64,000 nt of DNA from Termitidicoccus mucosus. GTDB lineage: Bacteria; Verrucomicrobiota; Verrucomicrobiia; Opitutales; Opitutaceae. The notes below the pieces were generated by a model. It made no database searches. It was not told the origin of the DNA and saw only the letters and a list, made by a program, of their open reading frames with translations. Of this stretch, positions 1-8,690 are shown piece by piece. The position numbers were made by a program, and so were the translations under genes. Position 1 is the first letter of the stretch. The number at the start of each line of letters is the position of its first letter. The stretch is taken from positions 4,340,001-4,404,000 of the forward strand of contig NZ_CP109796.1 in NCBI RefSeq assembly GCF_038725785.1. The letters are read 5' to 3'.

Positions 1-1453
1 CGAGCGTGTCGTTGTGGTCGATTTTTAGGTAACCGATGCGGCTGTCGCGGAGCAGGGCGGTGACGCGGCCGGCGAGAAAATCATGCACCCAAGGGTCGCG
101 GAAATCCCAGAAGCGGCGGTTGCCGACCTGAAGCGGCGCGCCGTCGCGGTGGAGCTGGTGCGAGGTCTCGTCCCACGCGCGCGAGCCGGGATTGACGGCC
201 TCGAATTCAAACCAGAGGCCGGGAACGAGGCCGCGCGCGCGGATGGCGTCGGCGGTGGCGCGCAGGCCGGCGGGAAACGCGGCGCGGTTGACGAGCCAGT
301 CGCCATTTTGCTGGAAACCGCGCGAGGGGCGCTCGGCCCAGCCATCGTCGATGACGAGGTATTTGACTGCGCCCCCGGCGCGGGCGGCGAGCGTGCCGGC
401 AAGGGCGGTGAGGCTGTCGTGGGTGGGCGCGCCCCAGCTTGAGCACCATTCGTTGAAGATGACCGGCAGCTCCCGCTCGCCCGGCGGCTGGGCGGCGAGC
501 GGGTGGCGCTGGAGCGCGGTGAGGCGGGCGCACGCGTCGTCGAGCGTGCCGGCGACGGCGGTGACAAACGCGTCGGGCAGCGCGAGCGTTTCCCCGGGGC
601 GGAGGGTTTTGCCCCACTCTCCGGCATGGCGGTCGGCGAGGCCGCCGGCAAGGGCGAGCTGGTCGGCGCGCCGGAAGAGTTCGAGCTGCCAGGAACCGGC
701 GGCGGCGAGTTGCGCGGCCCAGAAGACTCCGGCGGCGGCGTCCTCGACGGCGGCGAAGGGATGCCAGCCGTTGACGGGCATGGAGCCGGCCTGCGAGATG
801 CGCTCGACCTGGATGCCGTGGCCGGACCAGGTGCGTTCGAGATGGAGTTCCTCGATGGAACGCCTCTCGTGGCGGGCCTCGGCGCTCCACGCGGAGCGAA
901 AACGGTGAAGGTGGAGGCGGCCGGGCGCGTCATCGGCGGCGAAAGGCGTGATGCCGCCGAGGCAGAACGAGGCGGCGAAATCGAGCGTGAGCGGGGCGGC
1001 GCCGTCGTTGCGGAGCGTGATGCGGATGACGAGCGCGCGGTCGCCGTCGTGGTGGACGATGTCGTGGATGCAGACGAGCCCGCCGGGCGACGCGAGGGCG
1101 GTGCGCAGCGTGGTGACGCCGTTTTCGCGAAGCGCGGCGTGGTCGCGAACGGCGAGGGTTTGCGCGGTCGGGGAGGCGAGCAGGGTGCGTCCGTTTGAAA
1201 AGGCGGGCGGAAGCGGATCGCCCCGGCGGTGCAGCGCGACGAGCGGCGCGACTTCCCACGCGCGGATGGGCAGAAACGCGCCGGGAAGCGCGAGCACCGG
1301 GGGCGTGCCGAGATTTTCGCGGGGCGCGACGGCCTGGTTTTCGATTGCGGCGGGGACGAGCGAAAGCCCCCACGCGCCGGGGGCGTCGTGCGGCGCGTGG
1401 TAGCGGACGACGATGTCGGCGAGCTGGTGGCGGGCCTGGAGACGAAGGGGCAT
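1..1453 (-). CDS. GH36-family alpha-galactosidase, C-terminus cut by window edge
   Basis: Glycoside hydrolase that should release alpha-linked galactose from oligosaccharides. Only the first 484 codons lie in the window. The frame opens at ATG 1453 (MPLRLQARHQ). Residues 1 to about 320 look like the N-terminal beta-sandwich of the family. The catalytic barrel follows: an EWCSSWG motif near residue 335, a YLVIDDGW strand near 367, then GLWFEFEAVNPGS, and finally GYLKIDHND at the edge. D479 sits where the GH36 nucleophile (KWD motif) is expected, with KID replacing the usual KWD. No signal peptide is visible, so it is probably cytoplasmic. It lies just downstream of a TonB receptor gene on the same strand but behind an intrinsic terminator, so it may have partly separate expression. 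The family call is firm; the exact substrate is inferred. Confidence 0.85.
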   Translation of the reverse strand, partial: MPLRLQARHQLADIVVRYHAPHDAPGAWGLSLVPAAIENQAVAPRENLGTPPVLALPGAFLPIRAWEVAPLVALHRRGDPLPPAFSNGRTLLASPTAQTLAVRDHAALRENGVTTLRTALASPGGLVCIHDIVHHDGDRALVIRITLRNDGAAPLTLDFAASFCLGGITPFAADDAPGRLHLHRFRSAWSAEARHERRSIEELHLERTWSGHGIQVERISQAGSMPVNGWHPFAAVEDAAAGVFWAAQLAAAGSWQLELFRRADQLALAGGLADRHAGEWGKTLRPGETLALPDAFVTAVAGTLDDACARLTALQRHPLAAQPPGERELPVIFNEWCSSWGAPTHDSLTALAGTLAARAGGAVKYLVIDDGWAERPSRGFQQNGDWLVNRAAFPAGLRATADAIRARGLVPGLWFEFEAVNPGSRAWDETSHQLHRDGAPLQVGNRRFWDFRDPWVHDFLAGRVTALLRDSRIGYLKIDHNDTL

Positions 1454-1468
1454 GGCTGAAGCGTATGG

Positions 1469-1499
1469 AAAAAGGGCGGCGTGCCAAAACACGCCGCCC
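1469..1499 (-). terminator. Intrinsic terminator after the TonB receptor gene
   Basis: A perfect 10-bp stem (1474-1483 with 1490-1499, GGGCGGCGTG/CACGCCGCCC) with a 6-base loop is followed in minus-strand sense by five T residues. It sits 31 bases past the receptor stop codon and just before the alpha-galactosidase start, so it should end or attenuate the receptor transcript. Confidence 0.85.
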
Positions 1500-1529
1500 G
1501 GAAGCAGACCGTTGGTTGGCCGCTGTCGC

Positions 1530-4205
1530 TCAGAGCGAGAGCGCCGCTTGGAACATGACCGTAAGCGGCGGCGAATAGGAGCGCCCGCCCGAGGAGTAGA
1601 GTTTGTCGGTGAGGTTATAAACGTTGAGCTGGAGGGAGACGGGCTTGTTGAAGGGCCTGATGGTGTAGCCGGCGGCGGCATCGAGGACGGTGTAGCCGGG
1701 CACCACGGTGCCCCACGAGGCGGTGGTGGAGTTGGGCATGAAGTTGCTTTGCGCCTTGATGCCGAGGCCGAACCAGAGCGATTTCATCGCGCCGTCGGTG
1801 AACTGGTATTTCTGCCAGATTTTCAGCGTGTCGTCGGGCGTGTTGGGCAGCGGGCGGCCGTTGCGGATGAACCATTCGCCATAGGCGGTGGTCTTCAAGT
1901 AAGCGTCGGTGGTCGTGTTGAAGATCGGCTTGGCGAGGGTGATTTCGTTTTTGATCAGGTGGCTGGCTTCGAGGGAGAGCGAGTAATTGCGGACGGGCTG
2001 CCAGGTGAGGCCGAGTTCGAAGCCCTCGGCTTTGTTGCCGTCGAGCGTGGTGTTCCATTGCACGTTGGGTGTGACGTTTTCCGAGCCGGGAGGACGCAGG
2101 GGGTCCACCCACGTGCCTTGATTGCGCGGGTCGTTTTCCGTCTTGGTGCCGTCGATGACGACCGTGTTTTTCTTGAACACGGAGAAGTAGCCGAGGCGGC
2201 CGATGAGCTTGCGGTTGAAAAATTCCATCTTGACGCCGACTTCCTCGCCGTGGCCCTCGATCTCGGGCGCGCGGTTGGCCTCGCGCTCTTCCTGGGTCAC
2301 GGGGTTGGTGCCGCCGGCGTAGTTGTTGATGAGGTATTGGCCGGCCGTGCCGTCGTTGCCGACGTTTTTGCTGGCGTAGATGTTCAGCCCGGGAAAGGGC
2401 TCGATGACGATGCCAAAGGTCCAGGATTGCGTGGAGGTCTTGGGATTGGTCGTGGAGAGCCTGACCACGTCGCGGTCGCGGTCGAGCTGCCAGGAGGTGC
2501 TTTTGCTGGTGTTGTTGCGGTAGCCGGTGAAGAGCGTGATGCGGTCTTTCCAGAAGCTGCCGCTGTAGCCGAAATAAACCGCGTCGGTGTAGCGCCGCGT
2601 GTAGTCCTGGCTGTAGGTGCCCGCGGGGGTGACGTCGGTCTTGTAGCGTTGGAGGAGGGTGAAGTCGGGATAGTCGTGCACGGCCGGGTCGAAATAGTTG
2701 AGGATGTTCGCGCCGGTGAGCGTGGCGGGGCTGTTGAACACGTTGGGCGAGCCGGCGACCGAGAGGCCGGCGAAACCGGTGGCGGCGCTGATCCAGCCGC
2801 CGGCGACGTTCCAGGCCTCGTTGCGGTTTTTCTCGCCGCCGAGGAGCAGGTGGTGGTTGATGCCGAGAAGTTCCTTGGTGAACACGGTTTCGATTTTTCC
2901 GTTGAGGGCTTCCTCCTCGCGGCGGTTGGAGTTGTTGAAGGCGGCGAGGGACACGCTGCCGTCCGGATTCTGGCGCAGCGGGCTGGCGAACATGAACGAG
3001 TCGGCCTTGGTGTTGGCCCAGCGTCCGACGAAGCGCACTTCGAGCCAGTCGGTGGCCATGAGATTGGCCTCCGTCTCGAAGATGTCGTAGTTTGCGGTGT
3101 AGGGGGAGTGGGGGCCGAAATGATTGGCCTTGGTGCCGCTTTTCCAACTGCCGGGCGTGAACCATTCTCCGTCGCCGAGGGAGACCCATTTGCCATACGC
3201 GTCGACGTTGTCAGTGCGCCACGCGGTCCAGTCGCGACCGATGCGGGCGCGGTATTCTTCAACCGTGTAGGCGCGGCCGAGCGGACGATTTATGCCCGTG
3301 TCGAGGAGTGCCTGGGAGGGGTTGTCGAAATCGTTCTGGTATTGCCGGGTGGCCATCTGGGCGTAGCCGACGGCGTTGCCTTTGCGTTCGCGGAAAACGT
3401 ATTCGCCGCGCACGCTCAGCTTGGAGAACGGACGCCAGAGGAGCTGGGGGTTGACGAACTTGAGGGTGCCGTCCGAGTAGTCGCGCCAAGTGTTGTCGTC
3501 GCTGTATTGGGCGATGAGGCGGTAGGCGAGTTTGCGGGGGACCAGCGGGCCGGTGGAGTCGATTTTGGCGGTGAAGCTGTCGTTGGAGTCAATGCTGGCG
3601 GTGACGGTGTGCTGCCACTTGAAGAGGGGCTTGTGGGTGACGAGGTTGAGCACGCCCCCGGTGGTGGAGCCGCCGATAAAGACGGACATGGGGCCGCGCG
3701 CGATCTCGACACGGTTGGCGTTTTCCGTGCTGAAGCCGGCGACGAGGGGCAGGCCGTTGCGCTGGTTGACATTGATTTCCTGGCCGCGCATGCGCATGAG
3801 CGGCGCCTCGGCGTTGACCGTGGTGTTGGCGATGGTGCGCGAGCCGTTGTCGAGCGTGCCGAGATCCGCGGAGACGCCCGCCTGGTATTCGATGATGCCG
3901 TTGAAGCCGACGCCGCCCGTGTCGAGCAGGAATTGCTCCGTGACGACGTTGATGGAAAGGGGAATTTTCGCGAGGTCGGCGGCGAATCCGGTCGTGGCGA
4001 CGGACTTGTCGGCGACGTAGGGCGAGTCCTTCGCGCTGGTGACCTCGAAGACGGAGAGGCGGACAATGTCGTCCGACGCCGCCGGGTCGTCGGGACCGGA
4101 GGCCGGGCTTGAGGGCGCTTGCTGGGCGCGGAGCGCGGCGCTGGCGGCGGGCATCGCGAGGGCGAGCGCGCAAAGCAGGGATTGGCGGAGGTGGTGTGTT
4201 TTCAT
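1530..4205 (-). CDS. TonB-dependent outer-membrane receptor
   Basis: Outer-membrane active-transport channel, probably for a sugar or siderophore. I prefer ATG 4205 because it starts a normal signal peptide (MKTHHLRQSLLCALALAMPA, cleavage near AALRA); a GTG at 4247 would add 14 unlikely residues. The 891-residue length suits the family. After a Pro/Ser/Asp-rich linker comes VRLSVFEVTSAKDSPYVADK, the style of N-terminus seen in Verrucomicrobia receptors. The plug domain follows, with VEIARGPMSVFIGGSTTGG and then NLVTHKP, and the long 22-strand barrel ends in a C-terminal aromatic-containing strand (VMFQAALSL). No carboxypeptidase-like domain is present. The following gene is an alpha-galactosidase, which hints at a galactoside ligand, but the terminator between them weakens the operon argument. 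Confidence 0.92.
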   Translation of the reverse strand: MKTHHLRQSLLCALALAMPAASAALRAQQAPSSPASGPDDPAASDDIVRLSVFEVTSAKDSPYVADKSVATTGFAADLAKIPLSINVVTEQFLLDTGGVGFNGIIEYQAGVSADLGTLDNGSRTIANTTVNAEAPLMRMRGQEINVNQRNGLPLVAGFSTENANRVEIARGPMSVFIGGSTTGGVLNLVTHKPLFKWQHTVTASIDSNDSFTAKIDSTGPLVPRKLAYRLIAQYSDDNTWRDYSDGTLKFVNPQLLWRPFSKLSVRGEYVFRERKGNAVGYAQMATRQYQNDFDNPSQALLDTGINRPLGRAYTVEEYRARIGRDWTAWRTDNVDAYGKWVSLGDGEWFTPGSWKSGTKANHFGPHSPYTANYDIFETEANLMATDWLEVRFVGRWANTKADSFMFASPLRQNPDGSVSLAAFNNSNRREEEALNGKIETVFTKELLGINHHLLLGGEKNRNEAWNVAGGWISAATGFAGLSVAGSPNVFNSPATLTGANILNYFDPAVHDYPDFTLLQRYKTDVTPAGTYSQDYTRRYTDAVYFGYSGSFWKDRITLFTGYRNNTSKSTSWQLDRDRDVVRLSTTNPKTSTQSWTFGIVIEPFPGLNIYASKNVGNDGTAGQYLINNYAGGTNPVTQEEREANRAPEIEGHGEEVGVKMEFFNRKLIGRLGYFSVFKKNTVVIDGTKTENDPRNQGTWVDPLRPPGSENVTPNVQWNTTLDGNKAEGFELGLTWQPVRNYSLSLEASHLIKNEITLAKPIFNTTTDAYLKTTAYGEWFIRNGRPLPNTPDDTLKIWQKYQFTDGAMKSLWFGLGIKAQSNFMPNSTTASWGTVVPGYTVLDAAAGYTIRPFNKPVSLQLNVYNLTDKLYSSGGRSYSPPLTVMFQAALSL

Positions 4206-4472
4206 CGGGGGCGTCAAGGGATGGGTGGGATGACTGCGAGTCGGCACCCCGGTGCGTGGTCTCGGGCATCAGGAAGATGAAGCGCGAATTGCAACCGGGG
4301 CAAATTTTGGCTGTCAGGGATAACAATCAAAACGCGCCATTGGTTTGAGACGCCGCAGGGACAATCGAAATCCCGCTGTTACTGAAATCGCTCAGTTGAG
4401 CGACCCGCGCGGGCCGGGGACGGAACGGCTTGCTGCGGCGCCTCCCGGCCGATGTCATCACGCCGACACCTC

Positions 4473-5300
4473 ATGTTTGCAAAAAACAAACCGTTCCACC
4501 GCCTCCGGCCGCATCCGTGCGCCCGCCTGCTTCTGCTCGCCGTCCTTCCCTGGCTCGCGCTCGCCCTCGGCGCCGCGCCGAAAAAGAAGAAGTCCGCGCA
4601 AAGCCAGCCCGCCGCCGCCAGTTCCTCGGCTGACGACTCCGCGCCGAAACTCATTTCCACGACCGGCGGCGACGACCGGCGCTGGCCCGGCCTCGACGCC
4701 CTCAAGAAAGCCGCCGATGCCGGCGACCCCGAGGCCTGCTTCGAGCTCGGCCAGATGTATCTCGTCGGCGCGGACCAGGTGGAAAAAAACATCACCCGCG
4801 GCCTCCTCCATCTCGAAACCGCCGCCGGTCGCGGCCACGCCGGCGCCGCCTTCCGCCTCGGCAAAATCTACGCCGACGGCGAGCTCACGCCGCAAAATCC
4901 CGAGGCCTCGCTCAAATACTACCGCCTCGCCGCCGCCGGCGTGAGCGAGGCGCAGCACAACCTCGGAGCCGCCTACGCCACCGGACGCGGCGTGAAGCGC
5001 GATTACGCCGAGGGCCTCGCCTGGCTCATCCTCGCGGCCAGAACAAATCCCGAGGCTGTCGCCAGCGAGCAGCGGCTCCGCGAGTTTCTGGCCAAAGGCA
5101 AGCGCCCCGACCTCATCGCCGCCGGGGAAAAGCGCGCCGCGGAACTCACGAAACAACTCGCCGAGGAGGCCGAAAAGAAAAGGCAGCCCGCCGCCGTCCC
5201 CGCGGCCAAACCCGCGACGACCGTCCCGGCTGTCATCACTCCGCCCAAGCTCGAAATCACTCCCGCCGCTCCGCCGCCGATCAGCATCCCGCCGCCGTAG
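4473..5300 (+). CDS. Secreted Sel1-repeat protein
   Basis: Exported protein of unknown role built on Sel1-like (TPR-like) repeats, usually protein-interaction scaffolds. The start is taken at ATG 4473 (MFAKNKPFHR); an upstream ATG at 4452 adds seven residues. A signal peptide follows (LLLLAVLPWLALALGAAP), then a Lys/Ala/Ser linker. Three to four Sel1 repeats cover roughly residues 75-190 (examples: ACFELGQMYLVGADQ, AAFRLGKIYADGELTP, AQHNLGAAYATGRGVKRDYA). The tail is a charged helix (KRAAELTKQLAEEAEKKRQ) followed by a Pro-rich C-terminus, which could span periplasm or peptidoglycan. No partner gene is evident. It is the last apparent host gene before the mobile element. Confidence 0.85.
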   Translation: MFAKNKPFHRLRPHPCARLLLLAVLPWLALALGAAPKKKKSAQSQPAAASSSADDSAPKLISTTGGDDRRWPGLDALKKAADAGDPEACFELGQMYLVGADQVEKNITRGLLHLETAAGRGHAGAAFRLGKIYADGELTPQNPEASLKYYRLAAAGVSEAQHNLGAAYATGRGVKRDYAEGLAWLILAARTNPEAVASEQRLREFLAKGKRPDLIAAGEKRAAELTKQLAEEAEKKRQPAAVPAAKPATTVPAVITPPKLEITPAAPPPISIPPP

Positions 5301-5380
5301 CAAGCAACACAACCGGAGCGGCTGCCGCCGCCCGCGTGAGCGACTGGGAGCGCCGGCATCTTGCCTGCACGCTGGGCATG

Positions 5381-5409
5381 AATAAGTCGCTAGTAATAGC
5401 GGACTTATT
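5381..5409. terminator. Stem-loop at the host/element junction
   Basis: AATAAGTC (5381-5388) pairs with GACTTATT (5402-5409) and GCTA (5389-5392) with TAGC (5397-5400), leaving one bulged G and a GTAA loop. It lies about 80 bases past the Sel1 gene and has A/T-rich flanks. It may act as a terminator. Because gene-free element-like DNA begins here, it could also be part of the left attachment region. Confidence 0.45.
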
Positions 5410-6286
5410 TGATGGTTAGTAAGTTAGAACGGGCAGAGTGTGGCAGGTTGAGGCAGGGATGGGAAGCAAAAAACAGCATTTTTGGCAACAAACTGGCAAC
5501 CCTGCGGAGGGACTTGGGCGCGGGGCGAGCCCCTTATTTGTATTCAAATTATGGATACAAATTCCCATTCGCCAATAATGCGGGAATCCGTCCGGTTGGT
5601 CGAGCCCCATTTTTGTTCCGGTATTTTTGGGGTTTCCATAAGTGTTGTTGCACGTCGAAGGCGCGGATTTTCCGGCGGTCGCCTTCCCGTCGGTCGGGGC
5701 TTCCCGGCGATGCGGAAAGGCGGATGTCGCCGTTTTGGCAGCCCGGTGCGGGTGGTTTGCGGCCTTGGTGCGCGTGCGCCGGGTGGCGGCATGATGGCGG
5801 CGACGGGTGTTTTTTCGATTCCGTCAGGCGAGTCGGTTTGCAGGGTGGCGCGGCGTCGCATCCTTTGCATGGAGCGTCCGCGCTGGTCGCGCCAGAGGTG
5901 TTTGATTCCGGGCAGGCGTGTCCGACTGTGGGTTTCATGGACGGGCGGACGGAAAAGGGCGGGAACGCTGGCTTGGAAAAAGAGGCGCGCAAGCCGGTGG
6001 GCTGGCAACGCCAGCCCTGCGCGGGTCGCGGTCACGAGGCGTCTGCTGTGTTCTCAATGTGCTGGCAGCGGCCAGCGAACCTCCGCGCCCCAATAGTTGC
6101 CAGATTGGGTGCCGCGGGCATGGTGGAGAGCGAAGCGGACCTTGCCCGCGACACTATGCTTGGCAACGGGGCGCGATGTGAGGAAATTCCCAATCCGCAA
6201 GGTCGGCCATCCCGCAAGGGAAACATCATCAAAGTGAGCCTGCGCCGGTGCCCTCTCACTCTTTTTTGGTGTCTCCCGAATCGGGC
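5410..6286. other. Gene-free left end of the mobile element, rich in palindromes
   Basis: No reading frame here has convincing protein-like composition. The stretch contains five copies of the heptamer TGGCAAC or its complement (5483, 5494, 6003, 6096 and 6161), a perfect 8-bp hairpin at 5999-6017 with loop AAC, and a nested palindrome at 6096-6167. One TGGCAAC also lies just upstream of the integrase start at the far end of the element (39994). I infer an attachment or recombinase-binding region. Confidence 0.4.
6096..6167. repeat. Nested inverted repeat in the left end
   Basis: The outer arms GTTGCCA (6096-6102) and TGGCAAC (6161-6167) enclose inner arms CGCGGGCA (6113-6120) and TGCCCGCG (6143-6150), with a further GTG/CAC pairing between them. 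The whole 72-base segment could fold as one hairpin. The function is unknown; it may be a recombination or structured site of the element. Confidence 0.5.
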
Positions 6287-7111
6287 TTATGCGAAGTCGA
6301 ACATCTGTTGTCCCAAGGCAGCCTTGATTTGCTCGGTTTTCTCCGGTGTGGGCGGTTGTCCCTGTTGTCCGGCGGCGGATGCGATGAGAGCGGTTGCAAG
6401 CGGCAGCACCGTTTCATTTCCGTTCCCGTTTTCGGTTTGCGGCGCGTCTGTCTGGTTTTGTCCGGCGGCGAGTCCGGCGAAGAGATGCAAACGTCCCCGG
6501 AAAACCCAGTGGATGTTCCGCCATGAGGCGAAGAACTTCATCGAGAGGGTGTTGCCGTGGACAACCTCCGTAGGGATGCCCCAGAGGGTGGTGTTGATGA
6601 AGCACATGTCACAGGCGGTCTTGCTGATGTCGATGGCGGTGACTCGCAAACGGCAGCGGTTCTCCGGTGAGAGCGCCTTGGCAAAGGCCAGAATCATCGC
6701 TCCCGCACCACAAGCCGGTTCGCAGAGCGTGACGGGGCCTTCTGGCGGCAGCGATGAGTCACCGGCAAGCATTTGGGCGATCATTTCGCAGATGTTCTGC
6801 GGGGTATGAAACTCTCCATTCCATTGTTGTCCCTTATGGGAGAGGGCCAAGTCCATGTAGTGGCCTCCGAGCAGGTCGGTGAAAGGTTGGGCTTCCATTT
6901 CCATGACCAGTGCGGCAAGGGCGTGGCTGAAAATTTCCAGTTCGTCCCTGTTCCAGCGTTTGACCTCTTCGAGGTATTCGGCCTCGCGGGTGCCGTGCGC
7001 GAGCGCGCAAGCGGCCAACGATGCGAATGATGTGAACACCGTGTGCGCGTCGTGGCGGCGGATGAGTTGTTCGAGCAACGGCCTGAAACAGGGGGTTTGA
7101 CTCGTTTTCAT
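6287..7111 (-). CDS. N6-adenine DNA methylase-like protein lacking the NPPY motif
   Basis: A 274-residue SAM-dependent methyltransferase-like protein related to HsdM-type adenine methylases. It shows a motif X-like GEFHTPQNICEMIAQM (residues 99-114), the SAM-binding motif I EPACGAGAMI (131-140) and an acidic motif II strand (VTAIDISKTACDM). The catalytic NPPY/F motif IV expected after HGNTLSMKFF is absent: the chain runs on into SWRNIHWVFRGR and a Gln/Pro-rich tail. Similar short forms are common on conjugative elements. It may be a catalytically dead or otherwise adapted protein that protects incoming DNA; that role is inference. Its ATG overlaps the stop codon of the upstream gene (ATGA at 7108-7111), indicating translational coupling. 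Confidence 0.75.
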   Translation of the reverse strand: MKTSQTPCFRPLLEQLIRRHDAHTVFTSFASLAACALAHGTREAEYLEEVKRWNRDELEIFSHALAALVMEMEAQPFTDLLGGHYMDLALSHKGQQWNGEFHTPQNICEMIAQMLAGDSSLPPEGPVTLCEPACGAGAMILAFAKALSPENRCRLRVTAIDISKTACDMCFINTTLWGIPTEVVHGNTLSMKFFASWRNIHWVFRGRLHLFAGLAAGQNQTDAPQTENGNGNETVLPLATALIASAAGQQGQPPTPEKTEQIKAALGQQMFDFA

Positions 7112-7596
7112 GCGACGCGGCTTTCGTTGCTAAAGTGCAGTTTGCGGTCGTCGCCGATGTAGAGATCGACTTCGCCGAAGGACTCGCTGGCGCGGGTGAG
7201 TTGCTGCATGGCGAACTCGGCAAGCTCGTCGTTCACAGACTCGTCGAAGTAGCCGCTGCCGTGACTGCAGCGCGTGAGCCAGAAATTGTGTCCGTTACGC
7301 TCGTCGTCGAGATGGCACAGGTCGGTTTTGCACTCGCGGCAGAATTGCGAGCATTCCGCCCATGCGCTCACCAGCGAGGCGGTGGCGATGTCCTCAATGG
7401 AGTGGGTGGCGTCGAAGTATTTTTCGTTGTCGTCGTGGGAGGTCCACAGCGCGGCATTTAGGTAGCCGTGCAGAAAGCGGAAGAGCATGGTTTCGCCAGC
7501 CTCGATGTGGTGGAGAAGCTCCCGGTGGACGGAAGCGCGCTTGCGGCCTTGGGGCAGGTGGAGTGTTTCCAACACGCAGGTCGTTTCGGTTGTCAT
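7108..7596 (-). CDS. Conserved mobile-element protein of unknown function
   Basis: A 162-residue soluble acidic protein. I start it at ATG 7596 (MTTETTCVLETLHLPQ), because upstream codons fall in the conserved repeat leader and their translation is only a by-product of that repeat. Visible features are CxxxCKTDLCHLDDE, a possible metal-binding Cys/His patch in the middle, then HGSGYFDESVNDELAE and LYIGDDRKLHFSNE near the C-terminus. I do not recognise a named family. Similar proteins accompany methylase-like genes on conjugative elements. It is coupled by a four-base overlap to the methylase-like gene, and its leader is copy 1 of the three-copy structured repeat. Confidence 0.7.
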   Translation of the reverse strand: MTTETTCVLETLHLPQGRKRASVHRELLHHIEAGETMLFRFLHGYLNAALWTSHDDNEKYFDATHSIEDIATASLVSAWAECSQFCRECKTDLCHLDDERNGHNFWLTRCSHGSGYFDESVNDELAEFAMQQLTRASESFGEVDLYIGDDRKLHFSNESRVA

Positions 7597-7607
7597 GTGA
7601 TTTGGCG

Positions 7608-7845
7608 CAATCAGGCGCAGTCCGCTTCCGGCGACATGCCGGGTTGTCTCGGCCTTGCCCGATTCACGTCGTTCCGAGGGCACACCCAGTCAAAGGACGC
7701 CGGAGCAGGTGCAGAGGCGTCCGGTGTGGAGCGCAGCCCGAGCTTGCGAGGGCGAGCAATACATTGACGGGTGTGACACAATTCGGAACACGCAGCAGGC
7801 AAGGGTTTTAAGCGGGGTGCCGATGGAGCGCGCGGATGCGCCGGG
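7608..7845 (-). repeat. Structured leader repeat, copy 1
   Basis: First of three related sequences of about 220-240 bases, each abutting the start codon of a minus-strand gene. The outer arms CACACCC-A-GTCAA (7681-7693) and TTGACGGGTGTG (7764-7775) enclose a 7-bp hairpin GGACGCC/GGCGTCC (7695-7701 with 7716-7722). A second inner hairpin is weaker here than in the other copies (GCCC/GGGC). Nearer the gene a CCGGC/GCCGG hairpin is shared by all copies. The core from the outer arm to the first hairpin is almost identical in all three. Confidence 0.85.
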
Positions 7846-7986
7846 GGCTGGCGGGAGTCGCATCATTGCCGCGCGGCGTTCGCCAGTGATTTCGCCATCG
7901 TGAGGTCGCAACCGCGATTGACGCCATCCCGAAGGATGAGTGCCGGGGCCGGAACGCCAGCAATGGAGGCTTCCTTGGAATGGCTT

Positions 7987-8439
7987 TTAGAGCAGTCCCT
8001 GTTGGTGGAAGGAAAAGTATCCGACCTTGAGGGGATCGGCATTGACATCACCGACGATCACGTGGTCCACGAGGTCGATATCGAGAATCCTTGCGGCTTC
8101 CTTCAGGTCAAGGGTGACGCGAATGTCCGCAGTCGAGGGGGCCGGGTCCCCGCTAGGGTGATTGTGACTGAGGCACACGCCGGTCGCCCCCGAGAGGATG
8201 GCTCCACGGAACACTTCCCGGGGCGAGGTCAGAGTGGAGGTTGCCGTTCCAAGCGAGATGAGGTGCCGTCCCAATGGATGGTTTTTTCGATCAAGATAAA
8301 CACAGTAGAACGCCTCTTGCAGCGGGCTCTGCTCAAAGGCGGAGTTGAGGTAGGCGACGACAAGTGCCGGCGTGTTGAGGGCGATTGCCTCGCCGGGGGA
8401 GACCAGCGAGTAGGTCAGTTTTGCCTCGAAGATACGCAT
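7987..8439 (-). CDS. RadC-like JAB-domain protein
   Basis: A 150-residue protein of the RadC/DUF2466 family, a JAMM-type metalloprotease or nuclease fold. Such genes are frequent on genomic islands and conjugative elements, and their real function is not settled. The metal-binding signature SHNHPSGDPAPSTADI is complete (H92, H94, S102 region and D105). It covers only the JAB domain; the N-terminal helix-hairpin-helix of full RadC is absent, as in many mobile versions. The start is ATG 8439 (MRIFEAKLTYS); longer starts would run into the repeat leader. It is preceded by copy 2 of the structured leader, so it forms its own transcription unit. Confidence 0.88.
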   Translation of the reverse strand: MRIFEAKLTYSLVSPGEAIALNTPALVVAYLNSAFEQSPLQEAFYCVYLDRKNHPLGRHLISLGTATSTLTSPREVFRGAILSGATGVCLSHNHPSGDPAPSTADIRVTLDLKEAARILDIDLVDHVIVGDVNADPLKVGYFSFHQQGLL

Positions 8440-8458
8440 GTTTTTTAGCGGAATCGCG

Positions 8459-8690
8459 CGGAAGTCCGTTCCCCGGCCTCGTGCCGGAGTTGTCTCGGCT
8501 CTGCCCGATTCACGCCGTTCCGAAGGCACACCCAGTCAAAGGACGCCGGAGCAGGTGCGCAGGCGTCCGGTGTGGAGCGCGGCGAGCCTGGTCGAGCCGC
8601 GACTACATTGATGGGTGTGGCACAATGGCGGAACACGCAGCGGCAGGCAGTTCCAGTGCGGGGTGCCGGTGGAGCGCGCGGGTGCGCGGT
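8459..8690 (-). repeat. Structured leader repeat, copy 2
   Basis: The outer arms are CACACCC-A-GTCAA (8527-8539) and TTGATGGGTGTG (8608-8619); a C-to-T change relative to the other copies keeps a G-T wobble pair. Inner hairpin one is GGACGCC/GGCGTCC (8541-8547 with 8562-8568). Inner hairpin two is CGCGGC/GCCGCG (8578-8583 with 8596-8601). The element ends about 20 bases before the RadC-like start codon. Confidence 0.85.

Noticed and set aside
1413-4112. An 899-codon plus-strand frame opposite the TonB receptor
   Set aside because: Antisense shadow of a clear receptor gene; Val/Gly/Glu-rich without motifs.
5409-6809. A 466-codon plus-strand frame in the element's left end
   Set aside because: No protein-like composition, runs antisense through the methylase-like gene and crosses palindromes.
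6287-7111. Type I restriction-modification system
   Set aside because: No restriction or specificity subunit is present nearby, and the methylase-like protein lacks NPPY.
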